Source of the DNA: Bifidobacterium pongonis
GTDB lineage: Bacteria; Actinomycetota; Actinomycetes; Actinomycetales; Bifidobacteriaceae
Assembly: GCF_019331805.1 (NCBI RefSeq)
Contig: NZ_JAHBBE010000004.1
Span: forward strand, 20,272 to 84,271
Length of the DNA stretch: 64,000 nucleotides
Direction of reading: 5' to 3'
Of this stretch, positions 17,166 through 25,919 are shown one piece after another (position 1 is the first letter of the stretch; each line of letters opens with the position of its first letter). Made by a program: the position numbers and the translations under genes. The notes under the pieces are model-generated. The model did no database searches and was not told the DNA's origin. It saw only the letters and a program-made list of their open reading frames with translations.

Positions 17166-18116
17166 ATGGATAAGACCGACGCCCTCGCACGTTTGCACAC
17201 GCAGTTCATCGCACACATCGACGTGGAGCGGGGACTTTCCAAGGCGACGGTCGCGGCGTACGATTCCGATCTCAAGCGTTACCGCGCATGGCTGAACGAC
17301 CGCGGCGTCACCGATCCGAACGGCATCACCAAACAGCATGTCGAGGATTACGTCGCGTTTCTGGACGCCAACGGTGCAAGCGCCCGTTCCAAGGCCCGTA
17401 GTCTCGCCTCCATCCACGAATTCCACCGTTTCGCGCTCAGCGTGCATGCCGTAGCCGATGATGTGTCGGCCGCGGTCAAGGCGCCGAAGGGTGCGAGCAC
17501 GTTGCCCGACGTGCTGACCGTTGACGAAGTGGCGAAACTGTTGGATTGCATGCTCGTTCCGGCGCCCGGATGCGTGATGGATGTGCCGAATGCCGTGCTG
17601 TTGCGTGACAAGGCGCTGCTGGAGTTCATGTATGCCACCGGATGCCGCGTTTCGGAGGCGGTGGGCGTTGACCTGGGTGACATCGATTTGGACGAGCGTG
17701 TGGCCAGGGTGACGGGCAAGGGCTCGAAGCAACGCCTGGTGCCGGTGGGGGACTGCGCCTGCGCGGCGATGGCGCGATACCTGCGTGAGGGGCGGTCGAC
17801 ATTGGAGGGTTGCGCGAAAAGCGGGGAGCCCGAACGCAGAGCGGTGTTCCTGAACAAGCGAGGACGGCGCATGTCGCGCCAGTCGGTGTGGGAGGTGGTG
17901 AACCAGGCCGGGCAGCGGGCGCATATCGGCAAACAGCTGCATCCGCATACGTTGCGCCACTCCTTCGCCACGCATCTCATCCAAGGCGGTGCCGACGTGC
18001 GCACCGTGCAGGAGCTACTTGGTCATGCGAGTGTCACCACCACGCAGATCTACACGCATGTGAGCCCGGAGAATCTCATCGAGACGTATCTCACCGCGCA
18101 TCCACGCGCACGATGA
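17166..18116 (+). CDS. xerD: Tyrosine recombinase XerD
   Basis: A 316-residue tyrosine recombinase. The N-terminal SAM-like DNA-binding domain (residues 1-100, with IDVERGLSKATVAAYDSDL) is followed by the catalytic domain. Arg in ATGCRVSEA, Lys in VTGKGSKQR, HTLRHSFATHL and the nucleophilic Tyr in VTTTQIYTHVS are all present. XerC and XerD resolve chromosome dimers at dif. I call this copy XerD because in actinobacteria xerD commonly lies near a parA-like gene, as here, and because the second copy at 42840 would then be XerC. ATG 17166 is preferred to 17157, since the latter overlaps the -10 box. It looks intact. Confidence 0.88.
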   Translation: MDKTDALARLHTQFIAHIDVERGLSKATVAAYDSDLKRYRAWLNDRGVTDPNGITKQHVEDYVAFLDANGASARSKARSLASIHEFHRFALSVHAVADDVSAAVKAPKGASTLPDVLTVDEVAKLLDCMLVPAPGCVMDVPNAVLLRDKALLEFMYATGCRVSEAVGVDLGDIDLDERVARVTGKGSKQRLVPVGDCACAAMARYLREGRSTLEGCAKSGEPERRAVFLNKRGRRMSRQSVWEVVNQAGQRAHIGKQLHPHTLRHSFATHLIQGGADVRTVQELLGHASVTTTQIYTHVSPENLIETYLTAHPRAR

Positions 18117-18321
18117 CGCGTTTCGGTGTTCGGAATATGGCGGCGAAACGCAGCCGGTGAGTACGATCGAGGCGTGGCAGGTGTTGCATGCGTCGTGCGA
18201 ATCGCCGATGAACCACTGGCAGGTCGCCGATGAACCGCCGACGGATGCGCCGGGAAGTCGCGCATGAAGCGGCGTTTTTCCAAGGGGTGCCCGATTTCCC
18301 CGACGAATGTCGCGGGTTTGG

Positions 18322-18327
18322 TAAAGT
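18322..18327 (+). promoter_or_regulatory. -10 box for leaderless parA-like transcript
   Basis: TAAAGT ends seven bases before ATG 18335. The GGAGG between them is only two bases from the start codon, too close for a normal ribosome site. Confidence 0.5.
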
Positions 18328-18334
18328 GGAGGTT

Positions 18335-19174
18335 ATGCCTACGGATTTGCTTGGACGCGACTATGAAACCTTCCCCGCTCCCGAGCCGCTGGAACACCAC
18401 GGCCCGGCACGGGTCATCGCTATGTGCAACCAGAAGGGTGGCGTCGGCAAAACCACCAGTTCCATCAATATCGCCGGTGCGCTCAGCCAATTCGGCCGCC
18501 GTTGCCTGATCGTCGATTTCGACCCCCAAGGGGCTGCGACGGTTGGCCTTGGCATCAACGCCAACACCGTGGAGAACACGATCTACACCGCGCTGTTCAC
18601 TCCGGACATCGACCCGCATGAGGTCGTGCAGCATACGAAATTCGAGAATCTCGACGTCATCCCCGCCAACATCGACCTGTCCGCCGCGGAAGTGCAGCTG
18701 GTCACCGAGGTCGGCCGTGAGCAGGTGCTCGCCAGCGTGCTGCGTCCGCTGAAGGACGAATACGATGTCATCATCATCGACTGCCAGCCTTCCCTTGGTT
18801 TGCTCACGGTGAACGCGCTGACCGCCGCCGACGGCGTCATCATCCCCGTGGCCGCCGAATTCTTCGCCCTGCGTGGCGTGGCGCTGCTCATGCAGTCCAT
18901 CAAGAAGGTGCAGAGCCGCATTAACCCGAGCCTTGAGGTGTACGGCGTGCTGGTGACCATGTTCACCAAGACCCTGCATTGCGAGGAGGTCATGCAGCGC
19001 ATCTACGAGGCGTTCCAGGAGAAGGTGTTCCACACCGTGATCTCCCGCTCCATCAAACTGCCGGATTCCACCGTCGCCGCGGCGCCGATCACGTTCTACT
19101 CGCCCGGTCACAAGACCAGCAAGGAGTACCGTGAAGTGGCGCGCGAGCTTGTGGCGGAAGGAATCGTCGCCTGA
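18335..19174 (+). CDS. ParA/Soj-family partition ATPase
   Basis: A 279-residue ATPase. The deviant Walker A CNQKGGVGKTT is at about 31-41, Walker A' is VDFDPQGAATVG, and Walker B is IIIDCQPSLGLLTVNAL. These ATPases bind DNA as dimers and position chromosomes or other cargo. No parB follows, so this is not the oriC parAB pair. In many actinobacteria a similar gene sits between xerD and scpA-scpB and is thought to act with condensin. The scpAB genes are not found directly downstream here; an accessory block begins instead. It starts at ATG 18335 (MPTDLLGRDYE). Confidence 0.9.
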   Translation: MPTDLLGRDYETFPAPEPLEHHGPARVIAMCNQKGGVGKTTSSINIAGALSQFGRRCLIVDFDPQGAATVGLGINANTVENTIYTALFTPDIDPHEVVQHTKFENLDVIPANIDLSAAEVQLVTEVGREQVLASVLRPLKDEYDVIIIDCQPSLGLLTVNALTAADGVIIPVAAEFFALRGVALLMQSIKKVQSRINPSLEVYGVLVTMFTKTLHCEEVMQRIYEAFQEKVFHTVISRSIKLPDSTVAAAPITFYSPGHKTSKEYREVARELVAEGIVA

Positions 19175-19265
19175 CTTTTGGCCGCCGATCGCTTGGCTGC
19201 TGCACCATATCACCGCATCAGGCGATCACATTCGGCGTGAGAATGCGATGGATGGACCGGACGGT

Positions 19266-20579
19266 TCAGACGGTGTGCGGCGTGTCTTCAGCGGAGTCCA
19301 TGCGAAGGTGATGTTCGAAGTCACCTTCCCATAGCGGCTCATCAAAGGATTTAGCGACCCTGAGACGCACCGGTGCGGAAAGATCCACCAGCTCGAACTC
19401 CAAGGTCGTGGACATCATCAGATTGGGATACACGCGTAGACTGTCGGAATACACGACGGAAGGATCCTTCTGTTTGGCGTAACGATCCCTGTACAGTTCT
19501 TTGCCGTTCTGGAAGAGCGTCGGATACAGGTCGCTGAAGTCGCATGGTTGGTCGGTCCATTCCACGAACCAATGAATCGTCATGGTGGCGAGTGAACGGC
19601 CCCTGACATATTCGTGGGTGAGGGATTCCACGGAGAAGGTGTATTTCCGATCCCGCGCGATGACCGTCACCGGTTTCTTCATGTCGCTTGGATTGGCCGT
19701 CGGAGGCTTGGGGAGTGAGCTGTGCGCAACACGTCGCAGCGCCGCCCCGCTTAGGGTGTTGTCGGTGAACATGAAGGCTGATTTCGCGCGGATCGTGCCG
19801 TTGTATTCGCGAACGGTCACGTCGACTCCGCTGACGGTATTGCGCGGCACATAGGTCACGGTGAGCGCCTTTGTTGTGGAAGCCGGTATCTCCGACATCA
19901 CCATGAGTTGTGAAGGCTGTTCCGGGTACCGCATATTCATGGGGAGCAATTCCTTGCCATCCTGAAACACTCCCAGGTTACTGCCGCTGATATATGCGCT
20001 GCGGCTGCCTTTCGCGCGTATCTTATACCGTATCCGCAGCGTTGCCCCGCAAGGGATTTTTGGTCCGAAATACGCGTCAAGAATGGAGATATCCGTTTCC
20101 CCATCCGTGCCGGGACGTAGCGTTCCCGTCTGTTCACCATTGGGCATGTCATCCGATGCCGGTTCCAGAATGACTTCCTCCGTATTCGTTACCGGAGAGT
20201 AGATGCTGCGCTTGCTTGCATACATGTTGGAGCGTGATATGACCGTGACGATGAGAGCGAATATGACCATGATGAGAACCGCTATCCCGATTCCTCGGAA
20301 TGTGGTTTCCGATCGTGTATTGGACGGCGGGAACAGTGTGGATATATGCGATTCGGTTTTCGCGTTCCAGGTCTTCCGGGTCTTCCGGGTCTTCCGGGTC
20401 TTCCGGGTCTTCCGGGTTTTCGTGGTGTGGAATGCATGCTCTGTTTTCGGTGTTTTCGGTACATAGTAGGGTTTGTCGTCCGAGATGTTGTCGCTGATCT
20501 TGTCATCGTCGGCGCTGTCAACGGTTTCGCTGGCATCGAATGGGGAGACGTAGCCGTCGTCGGAATGGAACAGGCCCAT
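19266..20579 (-). CDS. Membrane-anchored protein with KTR repeat and extracellular DUF5067-like domain
   Basis: A 437-residue protein. Residues 1-50 are acidic and probably cytoplasmic. Five to six Lys-Thr-Arg repeats (about residues 54-72) lie before a single membrane helix at about 98-120 (GIAVLIMVIFALIVTVI). The rest, about 310 residues, is likely extracellular. It shows two beta-rich stretches, each ending in phrases such as VFQDGKELLP and LFQNGKELYR, so the outer part may be a duplication of a DUF5067/DUF4352-type immunoglobulin-like domain; this match is from memory. The KTR repeat comes from a 9-bp DNA repeat at 20371-20415. The codons are noticeably less GC-biased than those of neighbouring core genes. 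Function unknown. It faces parA tail to tail. Confidence 0.6.
   Translation of the reverse strand: MGLFHSDDGYVSPFDASETVDSADDDKISDNISDDKPYYVPKTPKTEHAFHTTKTRKTRKTRKTRKTRKTWNAKTESHISTLFPPSNTRSETTFRGIGIAVLIMVIFALIVTVISRSNMYASKRSIYSPVTNTEEVILEPASDDMPNGEQTGTLRPGTDGETDISILDAYFGPKIPCGATLRIRYKIRAKGSRSAYISGSNLGVFQDGKELLPMNMRYPEQPSQLMVMSEIPASTTKALTVTYVPRNTVSGVDVTVREYNGTIRAKSAFMFTDNTLSGAALRRVAHSSLPKPPTANPSDMKKPVTVIARDRKYTFSVESLTHEYVRGRSLATMTIHWFVEWTDQPCDFSDLYPTLFQNGKELYRDRYAKQKDPSVVYSDSLRVYPNLMMSTTLEFELVDLSAPVRLRVAKSFDEPLWEGDFEHHLRMDSAEDTPHTV
20371..20415. repeat. 9-bp tandem repeat inside a coding region
   Basis: Five perfect copies of GTCTTCCGG, encoding Lys-Thr-Arg on the minus strand, with degenerate copies on the flanks. 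Copy-number change keeps the frame. Confidence 0.92.
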
Positions 20580-20713
20580 GTCGCTCCTTTGCGTATTGGG
20601 TTATGGGGACGGACTCATCTCAATCACCATTCTAGGGGAAAACCGCGTGTTGGGGGAGCGGTGGACTATTCTGTTCGCTGGCTTATGTATAACGATTGAC
20701 GGAAGGGTGTGCC

Positions 20714-22045
20714 GTGAACGTAGCGCAGGGTGGGCAGTCATCGAAGGTTGCGAAGGTCGCGAAGCTCTCGAAGGCTTCGGCGGATTCGACCGTTTCCATT
20801 GCTTCGACTGCTTCGACTGCTTCGAACGCTTCGACCGATGAGGGAGGATTCTTCAACCTTCCCGTCGTCACGCTGATCGCGTTGAGCTTCGCGCTTGGCA
20901 TGAGCGAATTCATCATGGTCGGCATTCTGCCGGACATCGCCGCGGGACTGAAGGTTTCGGAGGTGACGGTCGGCAATCTGGTGTCGTTGTTCGCGCTCGT
21001 CTACGCGCCCGTCACACCGCTCGGTTCCGCACTGTCCGCACGGTTCCCGCGTTTCGCCACGCATCTGACACTGGTCGCCGTGTTCCTTGCTGGCAATGTG
21101 ATGTGCGCGTTCGCCCCGAACTATACGGTGCTGCTTATCGCGCGTATCGTCATCGCACTCGTATCCGGCACGCTCGTCGCCATCGCCATGACCTATGCGC
21201 CGGACGTCACCACCGAACGGTACCGCACGAAGTTCATCGCCTAGGTGTTCTCCGGCTTCTCCATCGCATCCGTGGCCGGCGTGCCGGTAGGCACATGGGT
21301 GGCCGGCGTGTTCGGATGGCGTTGGGCGTTCCTGCTGGTGTGCATCATCACGGTCGTGCTCATGGTGTTGATGGTCGCCGTGCTGCCCCGCAACAGTCAT
21401 ATCGTCAAGATCGGATTCCTGCCGCAGTTCAGGCTGTTTCTTGACCGGCGCATCCAACTCGGCGTGGCGGACGTGATGTTCGGTGCCGCGGCGAGCTACG
21501 TGTTCTACACGTATCTGACGCCGATCATGCGCGATGAAGTGCATGTGCCGGAACGGTTCCTGAGCATCGGCCTGGTGGTGTTCGGCGCGGCGTGCCTGTG
21601 GAGCAACCTGTATGGCGGCAAGCTGGCCGACCGTGGCAGGGGAGTGGAGCCTCTGACGCATATCCGGCCCATCTACTGCGTGCACACGCTGCTGCTCGCT
21701 TCACTGGTTCTTGTGCACTGGGTGCCGGCATACGGCGTGCCGCTGCTCGTGGTGCTCGGCATGTTCATGTACTTGCAGAACTCCGCGTCGCAGGTGCTGT
21801 ACATGGATGTCGCCGCGCAATCGCATCCGGGGTCGCTCAATCTGGCGGCATCGTTGAATTCCATGTCGTTCAATATCGGCATCGCGCTCGGCTCGGCGGT
21901 CGGCGGTCTGGTCAACGATCATCTCGGTCTGATGTGGCTCGGCCCGGTCGGCGCGGTGTTCACCCTGCTCGCCGTCGGCACGACCACGCTGCTGCGCCCG
22001 TTCGTGGCGAAGGACCGCGGATTCTACGAGAGAGCGGGAAAGTAG
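20714..22045 (+). pseudogene. MFS (DHA1) efflux transporter interrupted by an in-frame amber codon
   Basis: Two reading frames in the same phase, 20714-21241 and 21245-22045, are separated only by TAG at 21242-21244. Joined they give about 443 residues. A low-complexity Ser/Ala/Lys-rich head of about 40 residues comes first, then 12 predicted helices: SFALGMSEFIMVGILPDIA (helix 1), ARIVIALVSGTLVA, and after the stop VFSGFSIASVAGVPVGTWVAG (a motif C-like helix) through the last helices near GAVFTLLAVGTTTLL. The stop replaces one residue in the middle of helix 5. TGG to TAG is a plausible single change. A GTG at 21245 could restart, but half a transporter is unlikely to work. The start is taken as GTG 20714 behind GGAAGGG. 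Either a recent pseudogene, a sequencing error, or suppressed. Confidence 0.85.
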
Positions 22046-22078
22046 GCCGCGCAGTAGCCTGCATGGTTCGGCGCGGGG

Positions 22079-22795
22079 TTATTGGAATGGTTGCCAGGGC
22101 GTTTCGTTGGCCGGGGTCACGTTCACGCCGGAGGTGACCAGGCAGTCCAATGCCTTGGCGTTGTCCGTCAGATCATTGTGGTCGGAACCGAGATCCTTCT
22201 CCAACTGTTCGACGGTGTAGCTTTTCGGCTTGACATTCTCTCGCCGTAGGCAGTCGACGGCGACGGCGCTGCTGTTCGTCGAGAGGCTTGGATTGCCGAT
22301 CTGCAGTTTGTACACCGTGTCGATGTTCGTGATATGCAGCTGGTCGCATGTTATGAGATCCTCGCTGAGCTTGCTGGTCTGCTCCTGGGTCGCCTTGGAG
22401 GCATCGTACGAGGGGAGCGAGTACACGCCGCTGGAATACCGTTGCAATTCCGGTGCCGAATAGCCTTTGTCGACGATGCACTGCTTGTAATCCGACCAGG
22501 CACGTTCATAATCCGACCGGGAGACCTTGCCGTCGTTCTGCACGGCTCGTTCCAGGGCGGAACGCTGCTGGTCGGACATGGTGCCCTTGTCGGAATCGAG
22601 CAGGCTTTGGATGTAATCCTTCAAGGTCGGCGCGATCTTCGCGCCATTATTCTGCGTGGTCGCCGAGGATGCCGAGGAATCCGAGGAACCGGATTGGGAG
22701 GTGCTGCCTGGCGCGCCGCACCCCGCGCAGCCGGTAAGGGCCATACCGATGCAGAGTGCGAAAGCCGCCGTGCGATGCATGTGTCTGATGCTCAT
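22079..22795 (-). CDS. Secreted lipoprotein of unknown function
   Basis: A 238-residue protein with signal peptide MSIRHMHRTAAFALCIGMA and lipobox LTGC at about 20-23, and a very good AAGGAGG site. A Ser/Thr/Gly/Asn-rich linker (about 28-50) leads to an alpha-helical, soluble part with conserved-looking cysteines in KQCIVDKGY, ITCDQLH, VDCLRREN and LDCLVTSG, probably two disulfides in the oxidising exterior. The pattern of Cys plus Tyr/Trp recalls small actinobacterial lipoproteins that accompany adaptor/ABC exporters, but I cannot name a family. It is transcribed away from the response-regulator gene; two copies of a putative regulator site lie between them. Confidence 0.65.
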   Translation of the reverse strand: MSIRHMHRTAAFALCIGMALTGCAGCGAPGSTSQSGSSDSSASSATTQNNGAKIAPTLKDYIQSLLDSDKGTMSDQQRSALERAVQNDGKVSRSDYERAWSDYKQCIVDKGYSAPELQRYSSGVYSLPSYDASKATQEQTSKLSEDLITCDQLHITNIDTVYKLQIGNPSLSTNSSAVAVDCLRRENVKPKSYTVEQLEKDLGSDHNDLTDNAKALDCLVTSGVNVTPANETPWQPFQ

Positions 22796-22931
22796 GATGA
22801 TTCCTCCTTGAATCCGGTTCCCGAACGGTTCGTGAATGGTTGACTGGATGTTTGGGTAACAGGCCGTCCCCCTGAAACAAACCTATCCTTCCATTATCGT
22901 CGGGATGGCGCGGTGAAGGCAACCGTGGATT

Positions 22932-22970
22932 CCGCATTTGTGTAGGAAACGAAGTACACATTTGTGTAGG
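22932..22970. promoter_or_regulatory. Direct-repeat operator candidate, copies 1 and 2
   Basis: CCGCATTTGTGTA at 22932-22944 and CACATTTGTGTAGG at 22957-22970 share CATTTGTGTAGG with a 24-bp period, about two helical turns. Copy 2 also forms a palindrome, TACACA-TT-TGTGTA (22955-22968). The site lies between the divergent lipoprotein and response-regulator genes. Confidence 0.6.
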
Positions 22971-23031
22971 TGGTGGGCGTCCCGCAGAAAACAACCTATC
23001 CTTTCCTACAGGAAATCGATAGGGAGGGACT

Positions 23032-23706
23032 ATGCCGAGGACCATGCCGAACGGATGCCGCAATGTGCCGAAGCGTATCGCGTTGGTCGACAATGACGAA
23101 TTGGCGTTGCGCGTGCTGGATTCGCTTGTTTCCGATCATCTGCCGGGATTGTACGTTGCCTGGCAGTCCACGTCGGGGCTTGAAGCGGTATCCGAATGTT
23201 CCGGGCAGAACGGACATTATGATTTGCTGATGCTCGATATGTCGATGGAGGATATGCAAGGCGCATCGGTATGCAGAAGGATCCGTTGCAAGAACAGGTA
23301 TTTGCCGATACTGGGCATGACGAGTTTCTCCCTGAACAGGTATAGGAACGCCCTGATCGAAGCCGGAGCACAGGGGTTGGTCGGCAAAGAGGACCTTAAC
23401 CGGATGGCTGGCTCCATGGCGCAGGCGCTCAATGGTGGGGTGATGGAAGGCTTCGAGACGCCACAAGGGGCGTACTACCGCATTCGGAACAGCACGGAAG
23501 GGCCGCGGTTGACCCCGACGGAGGAGACGGTGATTGAATTGGCATCGAACGTGGGGCTGCGGGATGATGAAATCGCCGAACGGCTGCACATCGCTCCCGC
23601 GACGGTGCGTAAGCATATGCAGAACCTCACCAGAAAACTCGGATGCAGGACTTCACGCCAGGCCGTATCGCTATGGTTGCGTAACCATGAACACGATGGA
23701 CAGTGA
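23032..23706 (+). CDS. LuxR/NarL-type response regulator (orphan)
   Basis: A 224-residue regulator with a strong AGGGAGGG site. The receiver domain (about 15-140) has the acidic pair in ALVDNDELALRVL, the phosphorylatable Asp in LLMLDMSMEDM, Thr in LGMTSFS, and a Lys in GLVGKEDL. The C-terminal LuxR-type helix-turn-helix (about 160-215) shows LTPTEETVIELASNVGLRDDEIAERL and ATVRKHMQNLTRKLG. No histidine kinase is next to it. The DNA motif seen in front of this gene and in front of the exporter suggests that it controls both, as well as the divergent lipoprotein. What it senses is unknown. Confidence 0.88.
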   Translation: MPRTMPNGCRNVPKRIALVDNDELALRVLDSLVSDHLPGLYVAWQSTSGLEAVSECSGQNGHYDLLMLDMSMEDMQGASVCRRIRCKNRYLPILGMTSFSLNRYRNALIEAGAQGLVGKEDLNRMAGSMAQALNGGVMEGFETPQGAYYRIRNSTEGPRLTPTEETVIELASNVGLRDDEIAERLHIAPATVRKHMQNLTRKLGCRTSRQAVSLWLRNHEHDGQ

Positions 23707-23715
23707 GGTGCACGC

Positions 23716-23997
23716 ATGATGAACATTCGACATCGGCTGAGTCATCCTTTCCGTTTGTTGTTGCTGCTGATTCCCATCGCCAATCTGTGCTCGTACCTGG
23801 TGATGGGCGATTTCTCCCATTGGTGGGTTCTGTTGCCAGCCTTGGCGCAGATTGCGTTGCTTGTGGTCGCATATTGGTATCCCAAGGTCGCGTTCTACGT
23901 CGATAGGATTTCGGATTTGGGCGGTGTTCTGACGTCGGAGAATTTGGATGATGACTGGAATATGTACGCCAGCATTCCCGTGAAGGCGACGAAATGA
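23716..23997 (+). CDS. Small two-helix membrane protein
   Basis: A 93-residue protein nine bases after the response regulator, surely co-transcribed. Two hydrophobic helices (PFRLLLLLIPIANLCSYLV, about 12-30, and WWVLLPALAQIALLVVAYWY, about 36-56) are followed by a short polar tail with acidic residues. No signal peptide cleavage site is obvious. I do not recognise it. It could be a membrane partner of the regulator or of the exporter downstream. The region is more A/T-rich than the core genes. Confidence 0.6.
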   Translation: MMNIRHRLSHPFRLLLLLIPIANLCSYLVMGDFSHWWVLLPALAQIALLVVAYWYPKVAFYVDRISDLGGVLTSENLDDDWNMYASIPVKATK

Positions 23998-24053
23998 TGG
24001 CTTCGTCTCCCGTTTCACGGACGCGGCATATCCAGGCATATCCGGCGTACGCA

Positions 24054-24066
24054 TACACAAATGCGG
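24054..24066. promoter_or_regulatory. Operator candidate, copy 3 (inverted)
   Basis: TACACAAATGCGG is the exact reverse complement of the 13-base site at 22932-22944. It lies 113 bases before the adaptor gene of the exporter. Confidence 0.6.
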
Positions 24067-24178
24067 CAGAAAGAAATTGCGCTCCATAACGGTGCGGCGT
24101 GATACTGGCTGAAAACAGGCAAGGAATCGTACGGCATAGACGACGTAGGCTTCACATGAACATCATCGGGGGACTGGC

Positions 24179-25261
24179 ATGAGCAAACAGGGGAGCGATT
24201 CGAAAAATGGTGGCAGATCGCGGAGAAGAGGCCTTACTTGGACGCTGTTGGCGGCCGCCTTGTCCGCATGTCTCGCAGTCGGAGCGTGTGCGCTATGGCT
24301 TCCCGACCGTTCTCCGCAGTTATTATCCGCGGCACAGGAGGTCACTTCCGCTCCGGCATCGGTCCAGGACTACAGCGGATCGCAGCAGGTGACGCTCGTG
24401 CCAACGGTTTCTGCCGACCGTGAGCTCATCGGTAACGCGACGGGCACCGTGACCGATGACTGGTCCGCGGGTGGCCTTGCCTCCGGCAGAAGAGCCTACC
24501 GCGTCGACGATCGCTCCATAGTGGCCTTGAATACGGCGACGCCCCTGTATCGCGATTTGCAGACAGGGGATAAGGGCGATGACGTGCTTGCATTGAACAA
24601 CGAGTTGAATCGACTCGGTTATAACAGTGTTCCGGATTCGAACACCTACTGGTGGGCCACGTCCGATGGGTGGCGCCAGCTCATGGCGGACAACGGGAAC
24701 GCATCGGATGGCTCGCTGAAACTTGCGGATACGATCTGGATTCCCGGCGATTCGGTGAACGTGGATCAGTGGAGTGCCGTCAAGGGAAGCGTGGTCGCCG
24801 CTGATGCCGCGGTGGGCAAGGTCCCCGGAAGCCTGATGAAACTTACCGTTAAGAACGGCGCGGCATCGTCCGAGGACCGCGTCGTCGTGACGTCCGGCGT
24901 CACGGGCACGTTGCCCGCGAATTCGACGGAGATGACGGACGGCACATTCCTGCAGCAAGTAGCGGGAACGGACGCGTATCGTTCGCTTTCGCAGGATGGG
25001 AAGAACGCTGGTCTGGATGCCACGCTGACATTGTCCGAACCGCTGCGTGCGCTAAGGGTTCCCGCTGGAGCGGTGTTCGGCATCAACGGTTCCGCCGGGT
25101 GCATCGTGCCGGAAACCGGGAAGGCCAAGGGGAAGCCGGTGCCGGTGTCGATAGTGGGTAGCGAGCTTGGTGTGAGTCTGGTCACTGTGGATGACGCGGA
25201 TATTTCCACGATTTCGACGGTGCGTATCGGCAGCGGCTTGGATGCGCTGCGATGCGGATGA
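24179..25261 (+). CDS. Exporter adaptor protein with peptidoglycan-binding-like domain
   Basis: A 360-residue protein with a basic N-terminus (GGRSRRRG), one membrane helix at about 20-42 (LLAAALSACLAVGACALWL) and an extracellular remainder. LQTGDKGDDVLALNNELNRLGY near residues 130-150 matches a peptidoglycan-binding domain 1 helix bundle. The later part is beta-rich, with phrases typical of HlyD/MacA-like adaptors (LRALRVPAGAVFGING, VPVSIVGSELGVSLV). Proteins of this build work with an ABC ATPase and an FtsX-like permease in Gram-positive exporters. Both follow directly, with only 13 bases to the ATPase gene. The substrate is unknown; peptides, antibiotics or wall intermediates are all possible. 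Confidence 0.75.
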   Translation: MSKQGSDSKNGGRSRRRGLTWTLLAAALSACLAVGACALWLPDRSPQLLSAAQEVTSAPASVQDYSGSQQVTLVPTVSADRELIGNATGTVTDDWSAGGLASGRRAYRVDDRSIVALNTATPLYRDLQTGDKGDDVLALNNELNRLGYNSVPDSNTYWWATSDGWRQLMADNGNASDGSLKLADTIWIPGDSVNVDQWSAVKGSVVAADAAVGKVPGSLMKLTVKNGAASSEDRVVVTSGVTGTLPANSTEMTDGTFLQQVAGTDAYRSLSQDGKNAGLDATLTLSEPLRALRVPAGAVFGINGSAGCIVPETGKAKGKPVPVSIVGSELGVSLVTVDDADISTISTVRIGSGLDALRCG

Positions 25262-25274
25262 TGGGTGGCGTCGT

Positions 25275-25919
25275 ATGCATGTCGAGATGAGGGGATTGGC
25301 GCATCGCTTCCCGGGGACGGATGTGCTGTTCGAAAACCTTGATTATACGGTCGAACCCGGTGTTACGGTGGCTGTGTGTGGTCCTTCCGGATGCGGCAAG
25401 TCCACACTGTTGTCGATTCTGGCGGGTTGGGAGAAACCGTATCGGGGTACGGTGATTCGCGAAGGTGTGGAACGCATCGGTTGGGTGTTCCAGAATCCGT
25501 ATGGGGTGGCGGAACGCACCGCGTTGGATCATGTGGTGTTTCCTCTGCTGGCGAAGGGAATGCGTCGAAAAGAGGCTGAGCCTGAGGCGTTGGGCGCCAT
25601 GGACCTGTTCGATCTGGCCTATGCCGCGGACCGTCGTTTCTCGGATCTCTCCGGTGGTGAGGCGCAACGTTTGATGCTGGCTCGCGCGGTGTGCTCAAGG
25701 CCGGATATGCTGCTCGTCGACGAGCCGACGGCGCAGTTGGATACACGTACGGCGCATTCCGTAAGCCACGTGCTGGGCAATCTTGCCGGGCAGGGGATGA
25801 TCGTGCTGGTGGCCACCCATGATCCGGATACGCGCGATGCGTGTGATTGCGTGCTCGATCTGGCGGACTATGCGCCGGGCGGCAAACGGTCCGGTGAGAC
25901 GGAAGGCGAACACGCATGA
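25275..25919 (+). CDS. ABC transporter ATPase of the exporter
   Basis: A 214-residue ATPase of the LolD/MacB type. Walker A is GPSGCGKST at about 36-44, the Q-loop is VFQNPYG, the signature is LSGGEAQR, Walker B is LLVDEPTAQLD, and the switch His is in VATHDPDTRD. I use ATG 25275 (MHVEMRGLAH); upstream in-frame codons lie inside the adaptor gene. The stop overlaps the start of the permease (ATGA), so the two are translationally coupled. It provides energy for the adjacent membrane subunit. Confidence 0.92.
   Translation: MHVEMRGLAHRFPGTDVLFENLDYTVEPGVTVAVCGPSGCGKSTLLSILAGWEKPYRGTVIREGVERIGWVFQNPYGVAERTALDHVVFPLLAKGMRRKEAEPEALGAMDLFDLAYAADRRFSDLSGGEAQRLMLARAVCSRPDMLLVDEPTAQLDTRTAHSVSHVLGNLAGQGMIVLVATHDPDTRDACDCVLDLADYAPGGKRSGETEGEHA

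Noticed and set aside
17166..18116. Phage or island integrase
   Set aside because: Length, motifs and the housekeeping neighbours fit XerD; no attachment-site duplication or tRNA nearby. The same applies to 42840-43781.
18335..19174. oriC-type parA with origin nearby
   Set aside because: No parB, parS-like cluster, dnaA or dnaN is present.
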